This document shows positions 27,002 through 35,686 of a stretch of 64,000 nt of DNA, one piece after another. The notes below the pieces were generated by a model that did not search any database, was not told the origin of the DNA, and was given only the letters and a program-made list of their open reading frames with translations. Each line of letters begins with the position of its first letter. The first letter of the stretch is position 1. Position numbers and translations under genes: made by a program. This DNA comes from Acinetobacter baumannii (GTDB taxonomy: Bacteria > Pseudomonadota > Gammaproteobacteria > Pseudomonadales > Moraxellaceae). The DNA lies in NCBI RefSeq assembly GCF_016508585.1, contig NZ_JADVOP010000016.1, forward strand, positions 1 to 64,000, given 5' to 3'.

Positions 27002-27346
27002 TTATTTTGCTTCTGGTGCTGGGCTATATTGTTCAATCAATGGTTTTAATTCACCATTTTGGAACATTTCTAGCATGATATCGCTACCGCCAATCAACTC
27101 GCCATTGATCCACAATTGTGGGAATGTAGGCCAATTTGCAATTTGTGGCAAAGTTGCACGAATATCTGGATTTTCCAAGATATTAACATAAGCAAATGGA
27201 CGACCAATTTGGCTAAGCGCTTCAACTGCACGAGCAGAAAAACCACATTGTGGGAATTGTGGTGTACCTTTCATATAAAGAAGTACAGCATGTTTAGCAA
27301 TTTGGTCGCGAATTAACGCTTCTGTATCACGCGCTTGTTCAGTCAT
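27002..27346 (-). CDS. grxD: Monothiol glutaredoxin, Grx4/CGFS type
   Basis: A 114-residue single-domain glutaredoxin with the active site CGFS in PQFPQCGFSARAVEAL, the MKGTPQ loop (LYMKGTPQ), the cis-proline region WPTFPQLWINGELIGGSDI, and a C-terminal Asp/Met segment. Monothiol CGFS glutaredoxins hold and deliver [2Fe-2S] clusters together with glutathione and BolA. Length equals E. coli GrxD (115). It is a single-gene unit with its own terminator. Confidence 0.96.
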   Translation of the reverse strand: MTEQARDTEALIRDQIAKHAVLLYMKGTPQFPQCGFSARAVEALSQIGRPFAYVNILENPDIRATLPQIANWPTFPQLWINGELIGGSDIMLEMFQNGELKPLIEQYSPAPEAK

Positions 27347-27508
27347 TGATTAAATCCTCAACTCATCTGCCTGCATTATACCTAAATCCACAATAAAGAG
27401 TATGTCTAGACGATTATTTCCAATTTTATTTACATTTAGGCTTTAAATCTTCCGCATATTTTGGTTAGATAATCCTTTCTTTTCCCTCCTAACAGATAAG
27501 AGTTAGTC

Positions 27509-28720
27509 ATGAACAACATTACCCTTGCTCCGGTACAAACTGATCAACCTTCACATTTGATGCCTGTATTCAGCCGTCAACCGATCAGCTTTGTTCGAGG
27601 ACGAGGTTCTTATCTTTACACAGAAGATGGTACTGAATATCTTGATGCATTAACCGGTATCGCTGTCTGTGGTCTAGGTCACGCACATCCTGTATTGGCT
27701 GAGGCAATTGCCGAACAGGCTGCAACACTCATTCATACCAGTAATATTTATGAAGTGCCTTGGCAAACGGCAGCAGCACAAAAGCTGGCTGAAGTTTCAG
27801 GTATGGAAGAAATCTTTTTCTCAAACAGTGGTGCTGAATCCAATGAAGGTGCAATTAAAATCGCACGCAAATTTGGTAATTTGCAAGGAATTGCCAATCC
27901 TAAAATTATCGTAGCAGATCATTCATTCCATGGTCGTACTCTTGCCACACTTTCTGCAACAGGCAATAAAAAAGTACAAGAAGGTTTTGCGCCATTAGTT
28001 GATGGTTTCATTCGCGTACCTTTTGGTGATGTAGAAGCGATTGAAGAAGCAGCAATTAATCATCCGGATATTGTGGCAATTTTGGTTGAGCCGATTCAAG
28101 GTGAAGGCGGTGTAAATACTGCTCCTCAAGGCTTTAGCTATCTTGAGGATATTCGCCGTATGTGCAACCAGCACAATTGGTTGATGATGTTAGATGAAGT
28201 TCAAACCGGTAACGGTCGTACAGGCAAATATTTTGCTTATCAACACACCAATATTATTCCTGATGTTTTAACTACCGCAAAAGGTTTAGGCAATGGTTTT
28301 CCGATTGGTGCTGTCATGACTCAAGGTCGTGGTGTAGGTGTTTTGACTGCTGGAAATCATGGTTCAACTTATAGCGGTACGCATTTGGGTTCACGTATCG
28401 TATATACCGTGATTGATTTAATTCAAAAAGAAAACATCATGTCCAATGTGACTGAGATTGGTACTTATTTGGTGGATCAGTTCCGCAGCCAACTTGCAGC
28501 ACAAAATGTGATTGTCCGCGGTTTTGGCATGATGATCGGGATTGAACTGCCAAAAGACTGCGGTGAACTGGTTAACATTGCTCGTGATGAGCATCATTTA
28601 ATTATTAATGTAACTTCTGGAAATGTCGTGCGTCTATTACCTGCATTGAATATGAATCGTCAACAAGCAGATGACCTGCTTCAACGCCTAGTTCCTGCCA
28701 TTCAAAAATTCCTTGGATAA
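27509..28720 (+). CDS. argD: Acetylornithine aminotransferase
   Basis: A 403-residue class-III aminotransferase. It opens with LMPVFSRQPISFVRGRGSYLY, has the cofactor glycines in FFSNSGAESNEGAIK, HSFHGRTLATLSATG, the PLP-binding Asp in MMLDEVQTGNGRTGK, and the Schiff-base lysine in TTAKGLGNGFPIGAV. The sequence HSFHGRTL and the QTGNGRTG segment favour ArgD over ornithine or GABA transaminases. It makes N-acetylornithine in arginine synthesis and may also act in the lysine (DAP) route. The ATG at 27509 is preceded by a purine-rich site; terminators follow at 28741 and 28789. Confidence 0.94.
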   Translation: MNNITLAPVQTDQPSHLMPVFSRQPISFVRGRGSYLYTEDGTEYLDALTGIAVCGLGHAHPVLAEAIAEQAATLIHTSNIYEVPWQTAAAQKLAEVSGMEEIFFSNSGAESNEGAIKIARKFGNLQGIANPKIIVADHSFHGRTLATLSATGNKKVQEGFAPLVDGFIRVPFGDVEAIEEAAINHPDIVAILVEPIQGEGGVNTAPQGFSYLEDIRRMCNQHNWLMMLDEVQTGNGRTGKYFAYQHTNIIPDVLTTAKGLGNGFPIGAVMTQGRGVGVLTAGNHGSTYSGTHLGSRIVYTVIDLIQKENIMSNVTEIGTYLVDQFRSQLAAQNVIVRGFGMMIGIELPKDCGELVNIARDEHHLIINVTSGNVVRLLPALNMNRQQADDLLQRLVPAIQKFLG

Positions 28721-28740
28721 TACCATTGTAAAATATCATT

Positions 28741-28768
28741 CAGGGAGACTAAATTTATAATCTCCCTG
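28741..28768 (+). terminator. Hairpin after argD
   Basis: Perfect 8-base stem CAGGGAGA / TCTCCCTG with a 12-base loop and no long U-run; it may act as the first argD terminator or protect the mRNA end. Confidence 0.5.
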
Positions 28769-28788
28769 AGTCTAAATTTCAAATATAG

Positions 28789-28814
28789 AAAAGCCGCTTT
28801 AAAGCGGCTTTTTT
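28789..28814. terminator. Bidirectional terminator between argD and LysR gene
   Basis: Perfect palindrome AAAAGCCGCTTT / AAAGCGGCTTTT followed by U-runs on both strands; it serves the convergent argD and LysR genes. Confidence 0.88.
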
Positions 28815-28839
28815 ATTCAAACTTATTAGAACTTGGGCT

Positions 28840-29772
28840 TTAAGAAGCTTCTTGGAAAATTCTGCCACCAGGTAACTGGCTAAAATATTGTTTTAAAGCA
28901 TCCAAACAGCGATGAATTTTCATCGGTTGCTGTTCACGTTTCAAGGTAACCGCACTTAGCGTGAAAGTTGGTAGTTTCCATTCAGGAAGCACTTCAACCA
29001 AAGTACCGTTCATCAATTCTTTTTGTACATCTAAATAAAGAATACGTGCAATCCCATGTCCATGTTGGCACAGTGATTTTGCAACAAATACGTTATTTGT
29101 TTGAAGACGATGCTTCATTTCTAAATTTACAACTTCACCTGTTGCACTATGCTGAAATGAAAAATGCTGATAATTTTTCATAATATTTACAGGAATCAAA
29201 TCATGATTCTGTAAATCTTCAGGTCGTGAAATGGGTACAGTCTGATTTAAGTAGCTTGGCGATGCGACTAAGATTTGATCTACTCTCGCAAGTGGCATAC
29301 AACTTAAATTATTCGCATCTTCCATTTTAGAAGACATACGAATGGCAATGTCTATGCGTTCCTCGATTAAATCGATATATTGGTTATCCGCTTCAAAATG
29401 AACCATCAAACCACGATGCGCAGACATCCAATGTGATAATGCAGGCACAACATGTGTAGCACCTATTTCTGGGGTGGTCGCTATGCGCAAATCACCGACT
29501 AAATCGTCTCGCAACTCATTAATACGGATTTTTCCACGCTCAGCCGCAGCGAGCATTTCTTGACAGCTGTGGAAAAAAGCTTGACCAGCTTCAGTTAGAC
29601 TCAGCTTTCGTGTAGAACGATGTAGAAGTGTAACTTCCATCTCTTGTTCTAAAGATCTAATTTGCTGACTAACCGCACTAGTTGTAATGCCAAGATCACG
29701 CGCGGCACCACTAAAAGAGCTTTTTTCAACAACACAAGCAAAGACACCCATTGCTCGAAGTTGATCTAACAT
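28840..29772 (-). CDS. LysR-family transcriptional regulator
   Basis: A 310-residue LysR protein. The N-terminal winged helix is clear: MGVFACVVEKSSFSGAARDLG, TTSAVSQQIRSLEQEMEVTLLHRSTRKLSLTEAGQAFF. The effector domain follows with the DxxIRM-type strand IDIAIRMSSKMEDANNLSCMPLAR, typical of the large CrgA/AaeR-like branch. No neighbouring divergent operon indicates its target: it is convergent with argD, and the gene upstream (nlpD) runs the same way. The effector is unknown. Confidence 0.92.
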   Translation of the reverse strand: MLDQLRAMGVFACVVEKSSFSGAARDLGITTSAVSQQIRSLEQEMEVTLLHRSTRKLSLTEAGQAFFHSCQEMLAAAERGKIRINELRDDLVGDLRIATTPEIGATHVVPALSHWMSAHRGLMVHFEADNQYIDLIEERIDIAIRMSSKMEDANNLSCMPLARVDQILVASPSYLNQTVPISRPEDLQNHDLIPVNIMKNYQHFSFQHSATGEVVNLEMKHRLQTNNVFVAKSLCQHGHGIARILYLDVQKELMNGTLVEVLPEWKLPTFTLSAVTLKREQQPMKIHRCLDALKQYFSQLPGGRIFQEAS

Positions 29773-29866
29773 AAATTTCCCTCTGAAATTATGAGCTGCT
29801 TCACATTTTTTATTTAAAGCAACTCATTGTATTATACGAAGAAAATTACATTTTGCATTAAAATAT

Positions 29867-30706
29867 TTAATTTATTGGTAAAATATTTGCAGGATTGATA
29901 GGTTTTCCGTCCAAACGTACTTGGAATTCCAACATAGTGCTCGTCGCACCTGAAGATCCCATCTCAGCAATCTTCTGTCCTGCAGTCACTGTTTGACCAC
30001 TTTTCACCAACATTTTACTATTATGTGCATATGCAGTAATGTAACCATCAATATGTTTCACCAAGACAAGGTTACCATATTCTTTCAATCCATCTGCAGC
30101 ATAAACCACTTGTCCATCTGCAGCAGCAAAGATTGGATCTCCCTGATTTCCACCAAAACGCAATCCTTTAATATTATTTGCAAGATTATAGCTTGCGATC
30201 ACTGGTCCTGTAGACGGTTTAACCCATCTTAAACGCGTGGATTGTACAGTCGTTGTTGTTTGGGCCGGTACTGTTGTGACAGGAGGCACCCTTGTTGTTA
30301 CAGACGGTGATGTAGTCGTTTGCTGCGTTGGCAACTTAATGGTTTGGCGCTGAATTTGTGGCTCATTGTTAGTCAAAGCCTTGGTTGTTGAACGGTTAAC
30401 ATTCGCCCCGCCTTTTTTCAGACGCAATGACTGTCCAACATAAATCCGATATGGTGCAGCAATATCATTCATTTCAGCGACACTTAAATAACTCAAACCG
30501 TAACGCATAGCGATAGCGCTAAGCGTATCACCCGAACGTACAGTATAGTACTCAGGTGCAACTGCATAACGAGTTGGATTATTAATCTGTGGCTTCGATG
30601 CACAGCCAGTAACAAGTATTGTAGAAGTAATGACAACTGAGGATAAAATTATTTTTACCCATCGCTTAGGCATTTGAATATAAAGCTTTGATCGAGCCAA
30701 AAGCAT
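29867..30706 (-). CDS. nlpD: NlpD-like LysM/LytM lipoprotein, catalytically degenerate
   Basis: A 279-residue lipoprotein. The signal sequence ends LVTGC (Cys35), followed by a LysM domain (YYTVRSGDTLSAIAMRYGLSYLSVAEMN, residues about 53-95), a Thr/Pro/Val-rich linker with runs of TTTT (about 125-165) and a C-terminal LytM/M23 domain. The zinc and catalytic residues are lost: the first H-x3-D site reads LRFGGNQGD and the HxH site reads TMLEF. NlpD of E. coli is likewise inactive and activates amidase AmiC at the septum, so that role is inferred. The GAGGG site 7 bases before the ATG at 30706 fixes the start. The surE gene lies just upstream, as in the classical surE-nlpD cluster. Confidence 0.88.
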   Translation of the reverse strand: MLLARSKLYIQMPKRWVKIILSSVVITSTILVTGCASKPQINNPTRYAVAPEYYTVRSGDTLSAIAMRYGLSYLSVAEMNDIAAPYRIYVGQSLRLKKGGANVNRSTTKALTNNEPQIQRQTIKLPTQQTTTSPSVTTRVPPVTTVPAQTTTTVQSTRLRWVKPSTGPVIASYNLANNIKGLRFGGNQGDPIFAAADGQVVYAADGLKEYGNLVLVKHIDGYITAYAHNSKMLVKSGQTVTAGQKIAEMGSSGATSTMLEFQVRLDGKPINPANILPIN

Positions 30707-30811
30707 TGATTTCCCTCTCTACAATCTTCAATTTAAAAATATTTGCTTAAGATTAGCAAAAAACACACTTATTTCACTGTTTCGCAGTGCTTTTTCACAA
30801 ACTTATAACAC

Positions 30812-31597
30812 TCATACATCAAAATGACTATGTGAGAGCTGCGATTGTAAAGTTTCTAAGATCCCATAGTTGGTAGCATCCATTTGGATCGGTGTAATAC
30901 TGACAAACCCATTGGCGATTGCAAAAAAATCCGACTGAATATGCTGTAAGTTTTTTTTAGGGTCTGTAACAGCCTCGCCTGCCAACCCAATCCAATACAC
31001 TTGACGACCACGCGGATCAACCTGACTGGTGATTGGTTTTGATTGTATGCGTCGCCCTTGATAGGTAATCTGAGCGCCCTGAATTTCAGCGACATCCGGA
31101 ATATTAATATTTAAAATGTGTCGGGGCGGAAGTTGTGGCAGTCCTTGCGAAATAAATGTATAGACCCATTGAGCAGCCTGTGCATAATCATCTGGACTTT
31201 CATAAGCTCGAACATTGCTCCCGGCCAATGAAACTGCGATTGCAGGCAAGGTCATCAAACGTCCTTCAAATGCAGCACCTACAGTTCCAGAATAAAGTAC
31301 ATCATCTCCTAGATTCGCTCCGCTGTTGATACCGCTGACCACCAGATCAAATTCAAAATCAAATAAACCATTCATTGATAAATAAACACAATCAGCAGGA
31401 GTGCCATTGACTGCCCACATATCTGGAGCAACTTGAATCGGACGTAATGGTCGATCTAAAGTTAAGGCGCTAGAAAAACCGCTACGTTCACTTTCAGGTG
31501 CAACAATTACAACACGTCCTAACGGTCTCAATGCTTTTGCTAAAGCTTGGATACCCGGTGCAAATACACCATCGTCATTGGCAATTAAAATATTCAC
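30812..31597 (-). CDS. surE: 5'/3'-nucleotidase SurE
   Basis: A 261-residue SurE with the metal-binding opening [17 protein letters not shown] (paired Asp), [20 protein letters not shown] with the metal-ligand Ser, and [24 protein letters not shown] with the Asn ligand. SurE dephosphorylates nucleoside mono- and polyphosphates, especially 3'-AMP, in stationary phase. The start is GTG at 31597 because the family begins at ILI-NDDG. nlpD lies 105 bases downstream; pcm and rpoS, the usual partners in Enterobacteria, are absent. Confidence 0.95.
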   Translation of the reverse strand: MNILIANDDGVFAPGIQALAKALRPLGRVVIVAPESERSGFSSALTLDRPLRPIQVAPDMWAVNGTPADCVYLSMNGLFDFEFDLVVSGINSGANLGDDVLYSGTVGAAFEGRLMTLPAIAVSLAGSNVRAYESPDDYAQAAQWVYTFISQGLPQLPPRHILNINIPDVAEIQGAQITYQGRRIQSKPITSQVDPRGRQVYWIGLAGEAVTDPKKNLQHIQSDFFAIANGFVSITPIQMDATNYGILETLQSQLSHSHFDV

Positions 31598-31994
31598 TCA
31601 AAAACTTCTCTTAATAACAGTATCGATTCATGATCTATTTATATAGCAGTGTTTCAATACATTTTAAACCATGCACAGAATTGTATAACATTCTATGTTT
31701 ATCACTTAAAGTCTGGGTTCCAGCGAATCTGTTGTTAAAAAGAAACTTATTGATCAAGTCATTTGAACTCTCACCTAGCTAAATTAATTGCTCGATCAAC
31801 TCTATATGGCAATATTAAGTCTCAGCACGTTCATGTCATCCACTTATCCAACCAAATCTTCTCAAGGTTATCTTAATATCACTGAACGAATTACCACCCA
31901 ATTTCACATAAATTATGTCATGACTGTTGAGTAATTTAATACAAATTTATTCAATAATTATATATAGTTACTTACTCAACTTTAAATTAAATTT
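31598..31994. other. Intergenic region between surE and MCR_0457-like gene
   Basis: About 400 AT-rich bases without a gene. A 9-base inverted repeat GTTGAGTAA (31926-31934) / TTACTCAAC (31972-31980) lies just upstream of the next gene and may be a regulatory site; no clear promoter was placed. Confidence 0.4.
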
Positions 31995-32006
31995 GTGACT
32001 AAAAAG

Positions 32007-32372
32007 ATGATTACACGTTCTCTTACCCGTACAATTTCTATTGCATTCATCACACTTTGTACACATACTGCATTTGCAGAAGGCATAACCACTCAAGAAG
32101 CGGATCTCTTGGCTAAAGAAGATATTGCTGCGACACAGGTACTTGCTGAAGTCTGTCCTTCACTTATTGGCAATAATCCAGCATTTCAAAACAAGATCAA
32201 TGCTTTGACCCAGACATTATTAAAAGATTTATCCAAAACAACGACTTTAGACCAACTTAAACAAGATGCTGAATATCAATCCGTTTTTAAAGAAGCACAA
32301 GCAAATGCCAAAGAAGTTGATCAAGTAGAACACCAAGCCGTCTGTAATGATGTACTTGAACTTAAACACTAA
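32007..32372 (+). CDS. Exported protein, MCR_0457 family
   Basis: About 121 residues from the ATG at 32007 (an in-frame GTG at 31995 is possible; neither has a strong ribosome site). A signal peptide ends THTAFAEG. The mature part is helical and carries two cysteines, in EVCPSL and AVCNDV, that probably form a disulphide bond. The downstream gene encodes a paralogue with the same layout (DICPNL, AICNDI). The family is known from Moraxella and Acinetobacter but has no function. Confidence 0.75.
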   Translation: MITRSLTRTISIAFITLCTHTAFAEGITTQEADLLAKEDIAATQVLAEVCPSLIGNNPAFQNKINALTQTLLKDLSKTTTLDQLKQDAEYQSVFKEAQANAKEVDQVEHQAVCNDVLELKH

Positions 32373-32393
32373 AAATAAATATAAGCACAAGAA

Positions 32394-32421
32394 GAGATGT
32401 CAAAAGACTTTTTGACATCTC
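32394..32421 (+). terminator. Hairpin between the MCR_0457-like genes
   Basis: Perfect 12-base stem GAGATGTCAAAA / TTTTGACATCTC with loop GACT, 21 bases after the first gene. There is no U-run after it, so it may be a weak terminator or an mRNA-stabilising hairpin. Confidence 0.5.
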
Positions 32422-32548
32422 CGTAAAAATATTATTGAGCTAAAAGTTCAAATAAATCTACAACATCAATACATTTTATCTATATTTTTGACTATTTTTA
32501 CGTTTACTCTATGCCTCTTGTTAAGAGAAATAATTGATTAGGTCCATC

Positions 32549-32950
32549 ATGCGTATGACTTTAAAAATGCTTACATTAAGCCTTGTTTCAGCCAGTGGTT
32601 TATTCATGACCCATGCTTTTGCGGCAACTAAAGACGCAGCTTCGCATGAACAGAATATTGAAGTCACACAACAACAGGTCTCCAAAGAAGAACTTGCTGC
32701 GATCTATGTACTGTCTGATATCTGTCCGAATTTGATTAAAACAGATGCTACATTTGATAAAGGTTTCAATCATTTATTGAAAGACTACATGCCAAATGAA
32801 AAAAACCCGAAAGATGCCTTAAAAACATTAGCCAAACAAAAGGATTTTCAACGTGCTTTAAAAGAAGCCAAAGCTGATGCCAAGAAAGCCGGAGACGCCG
32901 AAAATACAGCAATTTGTAATGATATTAGTCACTACCGTTCACAAACGTAA
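32549..32950 (+). CDS. Exported protein, MCR_0457 family, second copy
   Basis: About 133 residues from the ATG at 32549, which has an AGG site 6 bases upstream. A signal peptide ends THAFAAT. The mature sequence parallels the previous gene: an ELAAIYVLSDICPNL segment, a helical core with AKQKDFQRALKEAKADA, and a final AICNDISHY. Both conserved cysteines are retained. The two genes look like an old tandem duplication, with separate terminators. Function unknown. Confidence 0.75.
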   Translation: MRMTLKMLTLSLVSASGLFMTHAFAATKDAASHEQNIEVTQQQVSKEELAAIYVLSDICPNLIKTDATFDKGFNHLLKDYMPNEKNPKDALKTLAKQKDFQRALKEAKADAKKAGDAENTAICNDISHYRSQT

Positions 32951-32997
32951 TGCAATTTATTAAACAAATAATGAAATAGTTACAATAAGTAAGAAAT

Positions 32998-33026
32998 AAG
33001 CCGACTTTCTGTATAGAAGTCGGCTT
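32998..33026 (+). terminator. Intrinsic terminator after the second MCR_0457-like gene
   Basis: Stem AAGCCGACTTTCT / AGAAGTCGGCTT with one unpaired T and loop GTAT, followed by a U-containing tail. Confidence 0.7.
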
Positions 33027-33084
33027 TGCTTTGTCCTAAAATGCTAGCCTGTTTGTGCTCTTATAACGATTGGAACGACCTAGA

Positions 33085-34233
33085 ATGACCCCAAAAAGCG
33101 CCATTGCTGCATTATTACTTTTACCTTCATTTTCTTATGCAGCAACCGTCTTAACTACTCCGCCAGAATTAAATAATAAATCTTACGTCTTAATGGACTA
33201 CGAGACAGGTCAAATTCTTGCTTCGAAGAATGAAAATGAAAAACTAGCACCTGCTTCAATGACCAAAATGATGACCAGTTACATCATTGAGCAAAAACTT
33301 CTCAAAGGCGAACTGACTGAAAATGAAAAGGTTCGCATGAATGAGTCAGCGTGGTGTCGAGGTAGTAGCACTGAATCTTGTATGTATGTCCCGCTCAATG
33401 GTACGGCAACAGTTTTAGAAATGTTGCGTGGCATTATTATCCAATCGGGTAACGATGCTTCTAAAGCGATGGCTGAACACATTTCTGGCAACGAAGGTTC
33501 ATTTGCTTATGTCATGAATCAAGAAGCTAAACGTGTTGGAATGACCAATACGCACTTCATCAATGCGACAGGCATGCCTGCGGATGGTCATTACTCTACT
33601 GCAAAAGATATGGCTGTTTTAGCAAAACATATCATTCACGACAGCTCAAAATACTACCCAATTTATTCTGAAAAAGAATTTACCTTTAATGGAATCAAAC
33701 AAGGTAACCGTAATGCATTACTTTATACCGATCCAAGTGTTGATGGTTTAAAAACCGGTCATACCAATGAAGCAGGTTTCTGTTTAACGACCTCTTCTAA
33801 GCGTGGTCCAATGCGTTTGATTTCTGTGATTTTTGGTGCTCCATCTATGAATGAGCGTGCCAATCAGACACGTTCACTCCTTTCTTGGGGTTATTCAAAC
33901 TTTGAAACTGTAAGTGTTCACCCTGCAAACCAAGTTCTTGCCAAAGCTAAAGTTTATTTTGGTAAAGAAAATGATGTTCAAATCGGTTTAGCTGAAAACT
34001 TCAACGTGACCATGCCGAAGGGTCAGGCAAATGCCATCAAGACACAAGTCACCGTTCAGCCAAACTTGAATGCACCATTAAAACAAGGTCAGGTTGTTGG
34101 TAAACTTACAGCAACACTGGATGGTAAAGTCATTGCTGAAAAACCTTTGGTAGCATTAAAAGCAGTTGAAGAAGCAGGTTTCTTCTCTCGCATGATCGAT
34201 CACATCAAAATGTTCTTTAGCAATTTATTTTGA
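33085..34233 (+). CDS. dacC: D-alanyl-D-alanine carboxypeptidase, PBP5/6 type
   Basis: About 382 residues from the ATG at 33085, giving a clean signal peptide (MTPKSAIAALLLLPSFSYA). The three penicillin-binding motifs are intact: SxxK in PASMTKMMTSY, SxN in QSGNDASK, and KTG in LKTGHTNEAGFC. A C-terminal beta domain (about 275-360) and an amphipathic tail FFSRMIDHIKMFFSNLF that anchors the protein to the inner membrane follow. It trims the terminal D-Ala from peptidoglycan stem peptides. The choice between dacA and dacC names is by convention in Acinetobacter, not by sequence. Confidence 0.92.
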   Translation: MTPKSAIAALLLLPSFSYAATVLTTPPELNNKSYVLMDYETGQILASKNENEKLAPASMTKMMTSYIIEQKLLKGELTENEKVRMNESAWCRGSSTESCMYVPLNGTATVLEMLRGIIIQSGNDASKAMAEHISGNEGSFAYVMNQEAKRVGMTNTHFINATGMPADGHYSTAKDMAVLAKHIIHDSSKYYPIYSEKEFTFNGIKQGNRNALLYTDPSVDGLKTGHTNEAGFCLTTSSKRGPMRLISVIFGAPSMNERANQTRSLLSWGYSNFETVSVHPANQVLAKAKVYFGKENDVQIGLAENFNVTMPKGQANAIKTQVTVQPNLNAPLKQGQVVGKLTATLDGKVIAEKPLVALKAVEEAGFFSRMIDHIKMFFSNLF

Positions 34234-34280
34234 TTTATTGATGAAAGTCTAATTTGATTGCATTGGTTAGACTAAAGCAC

Positions 34281-34318
34281 AGGCATCCTGATCAAAGATT
34301 GGGATGCCTTTTTATTTT
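34281..34318 (+). terminator. Intrinsic terminator of the carboxypeptidase gene
   Basis: Stem AGGCATCC (34281-34288) / GGATGCCT (34302-34309) followed by a U-rich tail. Confidence 0.8.
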
Positions 34319-34368
34319 ATACTGTGACCACGATTTTTTGAATTTTGAGCTTTGATCAGGACGCCAAC

Positions 34369-34911
34369 ATGAAAAAGAATATTCGTACATATTTACAGCA
34401 TCATCCTAAAATTGACTCAACGTGCTATATCGATGATTTATCTATTGTGATCGGTGAGGTTACTTTAGCGGAAAATGTTTCAGTATGGCCTTTTGCTGTG
34501 ATTCGTGCTGATGTCAATAGCATTAAAATTGGTCGAAATTCCAATGTTCAAGATCACTGTATGCTTCATGTCAGCCACAAAAATGATGCAAAACCCAATG
34601 GTTCACCATTGATCATTGGTGAAGATGTAACCATTGGTCATCATGTTACCTTACATGGTTGCCAGATTGGCAACCGAGTGTTGATCGGTATTAATAGTAT
34701 TGTGTTGGATGATGTAATCGTCGAAGATGATGTAATGATTGGTGCAGGCTCATTGGTTCCCCCCCGTAAGCGCTTGGAGAGCGGCTATTTATATGTGGGC
34801 AGTCCAGTGCAAAAAGTCCGCCCTTTAACCGACAAAGAAAAAGAATTTTTACCTTATTCTGCAAGACATTATGTGAAAGTGGCAAACAATTATATTGATG
34901 AATCTAATTAA
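34369..34911 (+). CDS. Gamma-class carbonic anhydrase family protein
   Basis: About 180 residues of left-handed beta-helix repeats (hexapeptides such as VTLAEN, IKIGRN, VLIGIN). The three zinc histidines fit MLHVSH and GHHVTLHG, as in the YrdA/CaiE/PaaY branch. The ATG at 34369 has an AGGA site 9 bases upstream. Such proteins bind zinc and some have carbonic anhydrase or thioesterase activity; the reaction here is not known. It is followed by a long hairpin and then a mostly empty stretch. Confidence 0.87.
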   Translation: MKKNIRTYLQHHPKIDSTCYIDDLSIVIGEVTLAENVSVWPFAVIRADVNSIKIGRNSNVQDHCMLHVSHKNDAKPNGSPLIIGEDVTIGHHVTLHGCQIGNRVLIGINSIVLDDVIVEDDVMIGAGSLVPPRKRLESGYLYVGSPVQKVRPLTDKEKEFLPYSARHYVKVANNYIDESN

Positions 34912-34925
34912 AACTTGATCAAAAC

Positions 34926-34966
34926 TTTTGCTTTATCAAAATAATGAGATTTTTGATAAAGCAAAA
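34926..34966. terminator. Long perfect hairpin after the carbonic anhydrase-like gene
   Basis: A perfect 16-base stem TTTTGCTTTATCAAAA / TTTTGATAAAGCAAAA with a 9-base loop, 14 bases after the stop. Neither arm is followed by a long U-run, but the stem starts in U-rich sequence; it probably ends or stabilises the transcript. Confidence 0.55.
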
Positions 34967-35190
34967 CTCACGATGCAATTGAGTGTCTATGATTTCTCTG
35001 GATGTCTAATTTAGAGCATATCCATCAAAATAAAAAATATATTCTTAATTGATGAATGATCACAGTGATGCCAAGCTGAATATACATAATCTCGAGTTTC
35101 TGAACTGTTCTTTAAGTGTTTGAGAGCACTTGGCTAAAGCGCCCATCCAGAATCTCAATTGCCGGTCAAAAATCATTTAAAGACTGAGAA

Positions 35191-35385
35191 TTAAAAAATC
35201 ACTAAGATAGAAGTGTTTTTTGAAACAGAATCATATTGCTCAGCCGTGACTTCAATTTGTTCAAGAAAGAAATCATCCCATATCTGATTTTCAGATAAAT
35301 GAATGCCTACATCTTTAAAAATTTCGTCCATATCCCTTAAAGCGCTTGGTTTTATAAAAAGTGGGTTCTTTAAAAAGCTGGTCAT
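35191..35385 (-). CDS. Doubtful small hypothetical protein
   Basis: A 64-codon frame with ATG at 35385 but no clear ribosome site. The product is acidic (DMDEIFKDVGIHL, WDDFFLEQIEVTAEQY), has no signal peptide or membrane helix, and matches no family I know. It could be a small gene, a fragment of a lost gene, or chance. Confidence 0.3.
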   Translation of the reverse strand: MTSFLKNPLFIKPSALRDMDEIFKDVGIHLSENQIWDDFFLEQIEVTAEQYDSVSKNTSILVIF

Positions 35386-35627
35386 GGCTTGGGTTTGTAC
35401 CTATAGAATACCTTCTTTTTTGCTCTAGCTATGACTTCCACTTGAGCTGAAAATACTTCAACCTCCAACTGAACAAGCCAATAGCTGAGATATTTCGTTT
35501 ATTCGAAAACAGGAAATTATTGTATATGAGTATGATAAAAAAAATTACAACTCATTTATAACAATCTAATTTTCAATATTATTTTAGCTTAAAACAGCAA
35601 GAAAATTTATGAATACCATGATAAATA

Positions 35628-35664
35628 GGCTTTAATTTCACCATCAACAAGTGAAATTAAAGCC
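35628..35664 (-). terminator. Terminator of the envelope operon
   Basis: A perfect 14-base stem GGCTTTAATTTCAC / GTGAAATTAAAGCC with a 9-base loop, 23 bases after the lipoprotein stop. The U-run on the minus strand is weak. Confidence 0.65.
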
Positions 35665-35686
35665 CCATTTAATCGATATAAAGTGC

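Larger units (their letters stand above)
34967..35686. other. 720-base stretch with at most one small ORF
   Basis: Between the hairpin at 34966 and the lipoprotein operon I see only the doubtful 64-codon frame at 35191-35385 and the terminator at 35628-35664. No RNA gene is recognised. The base composition matches the surroundings. Confidence 0.4.
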
